DNA of 14,425 bases from assembly GCA_012271065.1 (NCBI GenBank), contig JAAXHE010000197.1:1-14425 (forward strand). The letters are read 5' to 3'. The notes beneath the pieces are model-generated. The model worked only from the letters and a program-made list of their open reading frames with translations, was not told where the DNA came from and ran no database searches. Every line of letters starts with the position of its first letter. Within the stretch, counting starts at the first letter, position 1. A program made the position numbers and the translations under genes. Of this stretch, positions 6,752 through 13,205 are shown one piece after another. Source of the stretch: Candidatus Latescibacterota bacterium. GTDB lineage: Bacteria; Latescibacterota; UBA2968; GCA-2709665.

Positions 6752-7450
6752 CTACGCCCGCTTTTCCGCAAAGCGGAAGCAGGCTTTCAACGACTCAAGC
6801 TCTTCCCGGGCGAATTCGAGCGAGACGCGTCTGGCCAGAACAGCGGCCACGAGTACAAGAAACACAGCGGAGCAGAAGACGAACGCGACCAGCATGTCGG
6901 GCGGCAGTCCTATTTTCTCCGCCCGTACCACCTCGGGATGCTGGGTGCGCCACAGCCGCGTGGAGTAGTGGATGAGCGGCGCGTCGAGAAAACCGATGAT
7001 ACCCAGAACCGCCCGGAATCTGGCGCTCTGCAGCGGGTCTTCACTGTAACTCTTCAGCATCATGTAAGCGACGAAAATGAGCCAGAGGACCAGCGTGAGG
7101 GTCAACTGAGCGTCCCATACCCACCAGGCCCCCCAGACGGGTTTCGCCCAGATGGGACCGGTAAGGAGCACGAGCGTACAGAAGAGCAGCCCGACCTCCG
7201 CGGCGCAGGAAGCCCATATGTCCCACCGCTTTTCCGATCGAACGAGGTACAGGATGCTGAAGACGAAGACAAGAAAAAAGGCGGCATACATCGCAAAAGC
7301 CGACGGCACGTGAAAGTAGAAGATTTTCTGGGCAAGGCCCATCTGCCTTTCCACGCTCGCGTACACGAGCGCGAGCCAGGGCGCAACCAGCATACCGATC
7401 AGCGCCAGCACGCCCAGGATACGGGACCACAGATACAGTTGTTTCCCCAT
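6752..7450 (-). CDS. ccmC: Heme exporter/heme-handling protein CcmC
   Basis: CcmC is an integral inner-membrane protein of the WWD heme-handling family that loads heme onto CcmE. It has 232 residues and about six membrane helices. The tryptophan-rich periplasmic motif WGAWWVWDAQLT is at 107-118. The two heme-ligand histidines are His47 (FYFHVPSA) and His161 (PLIHYSTRLWRTQHP). Alpha-proteobacterial and E. coli CcmC are close to 245 residues, so this one is full length. ATG 7450 follows the ccmB stop by one base, with GAGGA 5 nt upstream inside the ccmB end, so translation of ccmB and ccmC is coupled. Confidence 0.95.
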   Translation of the reverse strand: MGKQLYLWSRILGVLALIGMLVAPWLALVYASVERQMGLAQKIFYFHVPSAFAMYAAFFLVFVFSILYLVRSEKRWDIWASCAAEVGLLFCTLVLLTGPIWAKPVWGAWWVWDAQLTLTLVLWLIFVAYMMLKSYSEDPLQSARFRAVLGIIGFLDAPLIHYSTRLWRTQHPEVVRAEKIGLPPDMLVAFVFCSAVFLVLVAAVLARRVSLEFAREELESLKACFRFAEKRA

Positions 7451-7451
7451 G

Positions 7452-8192
7452 TCATTCCTCGATCACATAATCGAACAAGAGTACGCATGCGGCCACGAAC
7501 AGAAGGGCGAACGCACCGCCGATATGGATCCAGGGGGAAATATCGGATAGAGAATCGCCAGCCAGCACGGCCCGGAACGATTCGACGGCCGCGAGCAGGG
7601 CCGGGACCAGGACGGGAAGGGTGAGCATCGGCAGCAGGGCTTCCTGGAGGCGGGTCCTGATCGACATCGCTGCGAAAAGGGTGCCCACGGCCGCGAATCC
7701 GAGGGTCCCCAGCAACAGCCCGGGAAACAGTCGGGGCAGGTGTTGCCAGACGGCGATATTCAGAAAAACGACCATAAGCGGAAGGATCAGGGCTTCCAGA
7801 AAAAGCATTGCGCACAGATTCGCCAGCATTTTGCCCAGGTAGATCGCGCCTCGATCGGCGGGAGAAAGCAGAAGGCCCGTCAGGCAGTCGTTTTCACGTT
7901 CCGATACGAAGGAGCGCGTCAGGCCCATGAATCCGGCAAACGTTACGGCGATCCAGAAAATGCCGGGCGCGGCGCTCCCAATCGTCTCCGAGTCCGGCGT
8001 GAAGGCGAAATTAAAGACCAGAAGCACCAGAAACGCGAAAAAGCACATCGCGCTGAGACGCTCTTTCGTGCGAACCTCGGTCTTGAAGTCTTTCCAGAAA
8101 ACTGCTGAAACCTGACGGAAGAAGAGGGCCAAAGGCGCTCCCGTTCCCGCGTTGCGCCCGACATCGGAAATCGACGGATCCCTGTTCCGCAC
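7452..8192 (-). CDS. ccmB: Heme exporter membrane subunit CcmB
   Basis: CcmB is the membrane half of the CcmAB ABC transporter that drives release of holo-CcmE. It has about six hydrophobic helices. The N-terminal FWKDFKTEVRTKERLS and SFVSERENDCLTGLLLSPADR (about 95-115) match the conserved cytoplasmic coupling segments of the family. The longest reading gives 246 residues from a GTG directly after the ccmA stop, but its first 20 residues (RNRDPSISDVGRNAGTG) look unlike CcmB. An in-frame TTG at 8132 has GGGAG 6 nt upstream and gives a start of ALFFRQVSAVFWKDF, the usual CcmB form (226 residues). I regard 8132 as equally or more likely. Confidence 0.92.
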   Translation of the reverse strand: MRNRDPSISDVGRNAGTGAPLALFFRQVSAVFWKDFKTEVRTKERLSAMCFFAFLVLLVFNFAFTPDSETIGSAAPGIFWIAVTFAGFMGLTRSFVSERENDCLTGLLLSPADRGAIYLGKMLANLCAMLFLEALILPLMVVFLNIAVWQHLPRLFPGLLLGTLGFAAVGTLFAAMSIRTRLQEALLPMLTLPVLVPALLAAVESFRAVLAGDSLSDISPWIHIGGAFALLFVAACVLLFDYVIEE

Positions 8193-8933
8193 TTATTCTG
8201 ATGCCGGGATTGCGGAAGGATGTAGGGTCAGGGCTTTCTCGTAACGATGTGCCAGGCTCTCGATCGACTGTCCGTCGGTTTCTCCCGCCGCGACAAAACG
8301 CCCACGGTTCAGGATCGCGAAACGATCCGCAAGATCCAGACAGCGTTGCAGATCGTGGGTCACCAGTATGACCGTACGGCCCTCCCGCCGAAGCTGGCGC
8401 AACCGCTCGCTCAACATGGCGCACGCGGCCGCGTCCAGCCCCGCGAACGGCTCGTCGAGAAGAAGAATCGCGGGCTGGTGCAGCGTGGCCCTGGCAACGG
8501 CGAGGCGCTGCTTCATGCCCCTCGAGAACCCGCGGACCCGGTCGTGTTCCCTGCCGGAAAGACCCACCTCCGCCAGCGCCTGACGCACCCGTTCTTTCAG
8601 GTCGCCCAGACCGTACAGACGGCCATAGAAGCGCAGGTTCTCACCTGCGGTCAGGTCTTCGTAGAGAAGGGTCTGGTGCGAGATGAGTCCGATGTCCACC
8701 CGTACGCGCTCCGGCTCTTTGCGTGCGTCCACGCCCCGAATGAATATCCGGCCGTGCGTGGGTCTGGTGAGGGTCGCAACAACCCGCAGGAGGGTCGACT
8801 TGCCTGCCCCGTTCGGGCCCAGAAGCGCAAGAGCGCCGCTCGGAATATCGAGGTCGATGCCGTCCAGGGCGGCGATGCGGCCGAACCGTTTTTGCACGTT
8901 TTGCAGAACGATGGCCGGAGCGGGCGAGGGCAC
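8193..8933 (-). CDS. ccmA: Cytochrome c biogenesis ABC transporter ATPase CcmA
   Basis: CcmA is the ATPase that powers CcmB; ATP hydrolysis releases heme-loaded CcmE from CcmC. It has 246 residues with all ABC motifs: Walker A GPNGAGKST (39-47), Q-loop Gln87 (SHQTLL), signature FSRGMKQR (136-143), Walker B ILLLDEP with Asp160 and Glu161, D-loop GLD (165-167) and H-loop His193 (VTHDL). The family is usually about 200-240 residues, so length is normal or slightly long; a short C-terminal tail (HPSAIPASE) is extra. The start is a GTG at 8933, with GAGG about 10 nt upstream inside the end of the preceding gene, 5 nt past its stop. Confidence 0.93.
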   Translation of the reverse strand: MPSPAPAIVLQNVQKRFGRIAALDGIDLDIPSGALALLGPNGAGKSTLLRVVATLTRPTHGRIFIRGVDARKEPERVRVDIGLISHQTLLYEDLTAGENLRFYGRLYGLGDLKERVRQALAEVGLSGREHDRVRGFSRGMKQRLAVARATLHQPAILLLDEPFAGLDAAACAMLSERLRQLRREGRTVILVTHDLQRCLDLADRFAILNRGRFVAAGETDGQSIESLAHRYEKALTLHPSAIPASE

Positions 8934-8938
8934 AACGC

Positions 8939-10033
8939 CTAAGCCTCGCCGTCCAGGACGCGCGTCATTTCGACAAGTTCCGCTTTAAGGGCATTTCGCC
9001 GGTTCCGGTATTCTTCCTCCGGGAGGCGCCCCTTCTCGTACCGGTCATCCAAATCCGCGATCTGGTGCATCAGGGCGGTTCTGCGCGCCCGGAGGTCCGG
9101 CGCCCCATCGGCAGGCGCTCGCGCGGCGGAATCCGCTTTTCCGGCCGGGCGGAAGAAGATGGCAAGCAGCGCGCATGCGATCGCCAGCCCAATCAGCACC
9201 CACCTGATGCCGATATCACTCGACAAAGCAGAAAAAGACCACGGCGACGTGTTAATTTCCAGTTCGATCCGGTCGCCCCGGTTGAAACCGGCCCCTGAGA
9301 ACCTCCGAAAACTGTGTTGATCGAACGTGACTTCACCCCGGTCCTGGAGCGAGCCCGCGGTGACGTCCACTTCTGTCGGACGGACGAAGACGTCCACGGT
9401 CGCCGTGGGATAACTCACCGTCTGCGCCAGACGCCCCGAGGCGGGCAGGTCAAAAGCAAACGGCAAATGGCTGTGACCCGGGCGAACGGGGTCCGGATTC
9501 ACGAGGATTTCGCCATGGGTGTGAAGTCCCTGCGGACCGTCCCTCACTTCCGTCACGCCGTCAGGCAGGAGAACCTCCAGGCCGTGTCCGTGTCCCCCGC
9601 CGGTCCTGAACGTGCGGTTGCCACTGTTCTCTACAATCAGGATCTGTTCAACCCGCTTTTCCGCCGCGTCGACGATGATGTGGTGAGAGACAACGGAGAG
9701 AGCGGTGTCCGAGCCGGTGGTTTCGTAGACGGCGATTTCGTTGGGGCCGTCCGATAGACGCTGGTGGTAATTTACGTCCGCATAGGATGCTAAAAGAAAC
9801 CAGAGCGCGCCATCGCTTCCAGCGTCCCGGAACGAGAATCGGCCGTGTATATCGGTGGTGTCCTGACCGACGATTTCAGGTTCGGCGGCCTGGCGAACCA
9901 GCAATACCACGCAGTCGTTCTGAGGGCTGGAAAGCGTCTCATTGATGACGCGGCCAACAACCAGGCCATTCGCAGGGATGGCGTGCGAAAGACCGATCAG
10001 CACAAAGGCGAAGCAGCGGAGACGTATGCTCAT
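8939..10033 (-). CDS. Periplasmic HxH-rich, membrane-anchored protein with CcmI-like tail (unknown)
   Basis: No named family is recognised. The 364-residue protein has a signal peptide (1-23, cleavage near ANGLV), then a beta-rich region at about 25-105 that resembles a carboxypeptidase-regulatory/peptidase-associated domain (VVGRVINE, DIHGRFSFRD). A second beta-rich region spans about 110-265 and carries three HxH motifs (His148/His150, His171/His173, His187/His189), also His117-His118. One membrane helix is at about 275-295 (IRWVLIGLAIACALLAIFF). The cytoplasmic tail (314-360) has the pattern RTALMHQIADLDDRYEKGRL, then EEEYRNRR, close to the helical segment of the CcmI-like protein three genes upstream. 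The start ATG at 10033 overlaps the zinc-ribbon stop (ATGA). It sits in the middle of the ccm operon, directly before ccmA, so a role in heme or metal handling or in apocytochrome handling is plausible but inferred. Confidence 0.75.
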   Translation of the reverse strand: MSIRLRCFAFVLIGLSHAIPANGLVVGRVINETLSSPQNDCVVLLVRQAAEPEIVGQDTTDIHGRFSFRDAGSDGALWFLLASYADVNYHQRLSDGPNEIAVYETTGSDTALSVVSHHIIVDAAEKRVEQILIVENSGNRTFRTGGGHGHGLEVLLPDGVTEVRDGPQGLHTHGEILVNPDPVRPGHSHLPFAFDLPASGRLAQTVSYPTATVDVFVRPTEVDVTAGSLQDRGEVTFDQHSFRRFSGAGFNRGDRIELEINTSPWSFSALSSDIGIRWVLIGLAIACALLAIFFRPAGKADSAARAPADGAPDLRARRTALMHQIADLDDRYEKGRLPEEEYRNRRNALKAELVEMTRVLDGEA

Positions 10034-10122
10034 GGGTGTGATTCCGCGAGGGCCTTTCCGCATTGAGGACAGAAGCGAGCGCCCTCCGGCGTTGCGCGCC
10101 CGCACCGGACGCAGTTGATCAT
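10030..10122 (-). CDS. 30-residue zinc-ribbon microprotein
   Basis: A complete 31-codon ORF encodes MINCVRCGRATPEGARFCPQ followed by CGKALAESHP. It contains CVRC (Cys4, Cys7) and CPQC (Cys18, Cys21), a standard four-cysteine zinc ribbon with the family turn PEGARFCPQCG. It overlaps both neighbours by the ATGA type: its ATG (10122) overlaps the TGA of the CcmI-like gene, and its TGA overlaps the ATG of the HxH protein at 10033. AGGA lies 7 nt upstream of its ATG. The exact double overlap and clean protein sequence make it a real gene, although it is below the usual size cutoffs. In related operons such a ribbon may be fused to the end of the CcmI-like protein. Function unknown. Confidence 0.75.
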   Translation of the reverse strand: MINCVRCGRATPEGARFCPQCGKALAESHP

Positions 10123-10457
10123 GTCTTTTTCCTGAGTGCGGCGATTTGCTCTTCGATGCGGTCCTCGATTTTCTGCGTGGGACCGGCGGTTTTCTCGATA
10201 GCCCGCATCAGTTCCACGGCCCTGTTCTCGTAGCGTGAGCGGGTTGCGCGATAGTCGTCCTCTTCCACCTTCCCCATGCGATGGTCGAAATCCAGTTCGC
10301 GGATGGCGTCAAAGAGGGCTTCCCTTTCCTCAATGAGCTGGTTTCCACCACCGGGTCCGGCATCCGTCTCTCCAATCCGGCCCCTCGCGGTAAGGAACGG
10401 ACGGAACAGGAAGATGCAGACAGCCGCGACGATGACGATGCAGACCGCGACGCTCAC
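10119..10457 (-). CDS. Short CcmI-like membrane protein
   Basis: The 112-residue protein begins with one membrane helix (3-19, VAVCIVIVAAVCIFLFR). A Gly-rich linker (28-39) is followed by a charged helical segment EEREALFDAIRELDFDHRMG (43-62) and EEDDYRATRSRYENRAVELM (65-84). These features match the N-terminal part of CcmI/CycH (membrane helix plus coiled helical domain). The TPR domain that binds apocytochrome in proteobacterial CcmI is absent, so this is a reduced form. It follows ccmH with a GTGA overlap (start GTG at 10457). The gene ends in RKKT. I infer a membrane-anchored partner of CcmH or CcmF. Confidence 0.75.
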   Translation of the reverse strand: MSVAVCIVIVAAVCIFLFRPFLTARGRIGETDAGPGGGNQLIEEREALFDAIRELDFDHRMGKVEEDDYRATRSRYENRAVELMRAIEKTAGPTQKIEDRIEEQIAALRKKT

Positions 10458-10918
10458 TGATCCCGCTCCCTGAGTTCCCTCTCCAGCCTCAGTCTGTACG
10501 GGTCGTCAGCTTCAGTCTCCGTGACCCGGCCGGCTGCGGGATCTATATGTCGACGCGACCAGTTACGCAACACGACCCCCAGCATTACGGCGCCGAGCAG
10601 CAGAACCATAATGGGCATGATCCAGGCGGAAAGGTTGAAGCCCGAGGCGGGGGGCGTCACGTAGGCTTCCTGCCCGAATTCCGCAACAAAGCCCGCGATG
10701 ATGGCTTCCCGGTCCTGACCCGCTTCCAGGGCTTCGGCAATGCGCGCTCTCTTTTGATCCGCCCAGCCGCATTCGCACTCGTCCAGCGGACGTCTGGGAC
10801 ACGTGCCGCAGAGACAGGCGAGGCCCTTTGCCACCTCTCTCACCCGTTCCTGCGACACTTCGGCGGGTGCCGAGCCCGCGGTCGGGAGAAGCAGGAGCGC
10901 AGGGAGGATCAACCTCAT
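10454..10918 (-). CDS. ccmH: Cytochrome c maturation protein CcmH (five-Cys type)
   Basis: CcmH reduces or holds the apocytochrome CxxCH thiols for heme ligation with CcmF. From the ATG at 10918 the protein has 154 residues: signal peptide (1-18), a three-helix domain, a C-terminal membrane helix (99-117, WIMPIMVLLLGAVMLGVVL) and a short cytoplasmic tail. Typical family marks are the ASGFNLSAWIMP segment at 91-102 and FVAEFGQEAYVTPP at 77-90. The thiol region reads GLACLCGTCPRRPLDECECG (32-51), with Cys35, 37, 40, 48 and 50. The E. coli form has a single LRCxxCQ pair; a multi-cysteine CxCGxC type occurs in other phyla. The frame is open to a TTG at 11071 but that extension has no family similarity. 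The start has no Shine-Dalgarno; GTG 10921 is an alternative. Confidence 0.88.
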   Translation of the reverse strand: MRLILPALLLLPTAGSAPAEVSQERVREVAKGLACLCGTCPRRPLDECECGWADQKRARIAEALEAGQDREAIIAGFVAEFGQEAYVTPPASGFNLSAWIMPIMVLLLGAVMLGVVLRNWSRRHIDPAAGRVTETEADDPYRLRLERELRERDQ

Positions 10919-11175
10919 CACATGAACGGAGAGCCGGGGAAAGACCGCGCCGGTTGTCCCCCACGTCCCATCTTCAGTTGATTTTTTGATCTTTTTCAGG
11001 TTGAATCCTTTCAGAAGCTGGTTTAAAATACCCAGTGCGTTCCCGAGCGCGAGCGAAAGGGTGTCGGGCAAGGCGGGCGAATTCGCCCTTATCTAGAGAT
11101 AAGGGTGGATTTGACCAACGCAGACCGACGCGTTTGCAGCCGCGCGAAGACCGCTGGGAGTTTTCATCCAGCTTC
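10919..11175 (-). other. 257-nt gap between ccmF and ccmH
   Basis: This gap is unusually long for an otherwise packed operon. It holds two abutting palindromes (11075-11105) on the ccmF-proximal side and then an AT-richer stretch (10975-11035: ATTTTAAACCAGC, AAAAAGATCAAAAAATC). I see no second CDS with a credible start. The AT-rich part could hold an internal promoter for ccmH, but no convincing hexamer pair could be assigned. Confidence 0.45.
11075..11105. repeat. Two palindromes sharing CCC between ccmF and ccmH
   Basis: The first is the perfect 14-bp palindrome GGGCGAATTCGCCC at 11075-11088. The second is CCCTTATCT (11086-11094) with AGATAAGGG (11097-11105), a 9-bp stem with a 2-nt spacer. 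The CCC at 11086-11088 belongs to both, so the two stems are mutually exclusive in RNA. They lie 71 nt past the ccmF stop, on the transcribed side. No T-run follows on the - strand, so simple intrinsic termination is not supported. Confidence 0.6.
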
Positions 11176-13158
11176 TTAGGATGCGGCAGGGAACCGGACG
11201 GTACGTCCGCGCCCGTGACGTTCCCGCCGGTCGGGCAGGATGGCGATCACCGTCCCGAGCGTAAGAACCCATGCGCCTATCCACACCCACATCACGAGGG
11301 GATTGACGTAGATCCTGAACATGGCGGCGCCGTCGAGGTCCGGGCCCTCATACAGGACATAGAGGTCTTCGCGCAGGCTGGAACGGACGGCGACTTCGGT
11401 CGTTCGCTGCTGGTCCTTTCGCTTGTAGTAGACGTGCTGCTCCGGCCACATTGTACCCAGGCGTTCGTCCCCCTGGTACACGCCCAGTTGGGTCTGAATT
11501 ATGATGGTGAGCGGATTCCGGGTCTGGGACGAGCCTTCGTACACGAGTCGGTATCTGCCGAGGGTCGCGGACTCGCCATGCTTCAGTGCCGCCTCGATTT
11601 CCCTGTTGAACGCGTTTCCGGTGAAGCCGAAGAAGAGGAGGACGACGCCGAAGTGGACGATGTATCCGCCGTAACGCCGGCGGTTTCGGACGGTGAGCGA
11701 CCAGAGCGCTTTGAGATACGGCTCCTTTGAACTGCTTCCCCGCGCCTTCGCGCCTCTGTGAAATTCGGATGCAATGGCGCCCGTCACGAAGCCGCAAAGC
11801 GTAAATGAGATCAGCGCGTACAATTCACGCGCGCCAAGGGCGAATGCCGCGGCGCCGCAGATGAGACCGAAGATGCCCGGCCCGGCGAAGTGCTTCTTCA
11901 GGCTGCGCGCCGACGTCTTCCGCCAGGCCAGCAGCGGTCCGACGCCCGTCAACAGGAGAAGGAACAGACCGATGGGCGTCATAACCGTGCTGAAAAAGGG
12001 AGGACCAACGGTGACTTTGGAGCCGGTGACGGCTTCGGAGAGCACAGGGAACATCACGCCCCAGAACACCGCAAAGGCGGCGGTGAGGAAGAGCAGATTG
12101 TTGAGGAGAAATCCGCCTTCCCGGGAGACCGGAGATTCGTATTCGTTTCTGCTCTCAAGCAGTGCCCTCCTCCGCCACAGGATGCCCGCGGAGAAGACCA
12201 CGATTACCGCCAGGAAATAGAGGAATACATCGCCGATCGGCGACTGGGCGAATGCGTGCACGGAGGAAACCAGGCCGCTGCGGGTCAGGAAAGTGCCGTA
12301 GATGCACAGCGTAAAGGTGAGTATGATGAGCGCCATGTTCCAGACTTTGAGCATCCCTTTCTTTTCCTGGATCATGACCGAGTGCAGAAATGCGGTGCCC
12401 GTGAGCCAGGGAAGCAGAGCGGCGTTTTCAACCGGGTCCCAACCCCAGTACCCGCCCCATCCCAGGACCACGTAGGCCCAGTTGCCGCCCAGAAGCTGCC
12501 CGGTCCCCAGGAAAAACCAGGGCCAGATGGTCCAGCGCCGGGTGGTGCGGATCCACTCCTCGTCCACCTGTCTGCTCAGGAGCGCGGCCATTGCAAACGC
12601 ATACGGCACGATGAATCCCACGTAACCGAGATACAGCATGGGAGGGTGAATGGCCATGGCCGGATGGACGAGCAGCGGGTTCATGCCCTGGCCGTCGGCC
12701 GCCGTAAAGCCGAGTTCGAGGAAAGGATTCTCGTAATACCCGATGAGGACGAGGAAGAAGACCTGGGTGAGCGACATCACGACGGTCGCGTAGGAGGCGA
12801 GCGGACCCCGGAAACCGCGGGTATTGCGCGTGGCGAAGAAGTTGAAACCGGCCAGAATAAAGGCCCAGAGCAGGAGCGAACCTTCCATGCCCGACCAGAC
12901 CGCCGTGAACTTATAGGGCATCGGCAGGTCGCGGCTGGAATGGCCGGCCACGTAGTGAAGGTCGAAGCGGTCGGTGAGAAAAAAGGACTCCAGCAGCCCG
13001 AAGGCCCCCAGAACCATCAGAAAAGTGGCGGCAACCGCGCGTTCCGTGCTGAGTGTGAGGTTCAGCCTGCCGGTCCGGCCGGCCAGAACGCCGGACACCA
13101 CCGCATAGAGGGAGGTGACAACCGAGAACCAGATGAGGAAGTTGCCGATTTCAGCCAT
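11176..13158 (-). CDS. ccmF: Heme lyase subunit CcmF
   Basis: CcmF is the membrane part of the heme ligation complex; it takes heme from CcmE and attaches it to apocytochrome with CcmH. The 660 residues and roughly fourteen hydrophobic segments fit the family (about 640-670). The WWD motif is WGGYWGWDPVEN at 234-245. Candidate heme-ligand histidines are His165 and His171 (VHPAMAIHPPMLYLGY) and His259 (AFLHSVMIQE). TRSGLVSSVHAF (about 289-300) and the C-terminal periplasmic and helix portion (YIVHFGVVLLFFGF) are also family-typical. The ATG at 13158 has no good Shine-Dalgarno, and a palindrome stands in the 47-nt gap after ccmE. The C-terminus is basic (DRRERHGRGRTVR). Confidence 0.95.
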   Translation of the reverse strand: MAEIGNFLIWFSVVTSLYAVVSGVLAGRTGRLNLTLSTERAVAATFLMVLGAFGLLESFFLTDRFDLHYVAGHSSRDLPMPYKFTAVWSGMEGSLLLWAFILAGFNFFATRNTRGFRGPLASYATVVMSLTQVFFLVLIGYYENPFLELGFTAADGQGMNPLLVHPAMAIHPPMLYLGYVGFIVPYAFAMAALLSRQVDEEWIRTTRRWTIWPWFFLGTGQLLGGNWAYVVLGWGGYWGWDPVENAALLPWLTGTAFLHSVMIQEKKGMLKVWNMALIILTFTLCIYGTFLTRSGLVSSVHAFAQSPIGDVFLYFLAVIVVFSAGILWRRRALLESRNEYESPVSREGGFLLNNLLFLTAAFAVFWGVMFPVLSEAVTGSKVTVGPPFFSTVMTPIGLFLLLLTGVGPLLAWRKTSARSLKKHFAGPGIFGLICGAAAFALGARELYALISFTLCGFVTGAIASEFHRGAKARGSSSKEPYLKALWSLTVRNRRRYGGYIVHFGVVLLFFGFTGNAFNREIEAALKHGESATLGRYRLVYEGSSQTRNPLTIIIQTQLGVYQGDERLGTMWPEQHVYYKRKDQQRTTEVAVRSSLREDLYVLYEGPDLDGAAMFRIYVNPLVMWVWIGAWVLTLGTVIAILPDRRERHGRGRTVRFPAAS

Positions 13159-13170
13159 CGTCGGAGCCGC

Positions 13171-13187
13171 GGGTCATCGGATGACCC
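13171..13187. repeat. 8-bp palindrome in the ccmE-ccmF gap
   Basis: GGGTCATC and GATGACCC are separated by one base; the C at 13170 and G at 13188 extend the stem by one pair. The site is 13 nt upstream of the ccmF ATG, where a ribosome binding site would sit. It could reduce or regulate CcmF translation, or be a protein-binding site. Confidence 0.5.
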
Positions 13188-13205
13188 GGCTTTCATGGTG
13201 TGGAA

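Noticed and set aside
10919..11071. N-terminal extension of CcmH from a TTG
   Set aside because: It has no family similarity and would place residues before a textbook signal peptide. The ATG at 10918 is kept.
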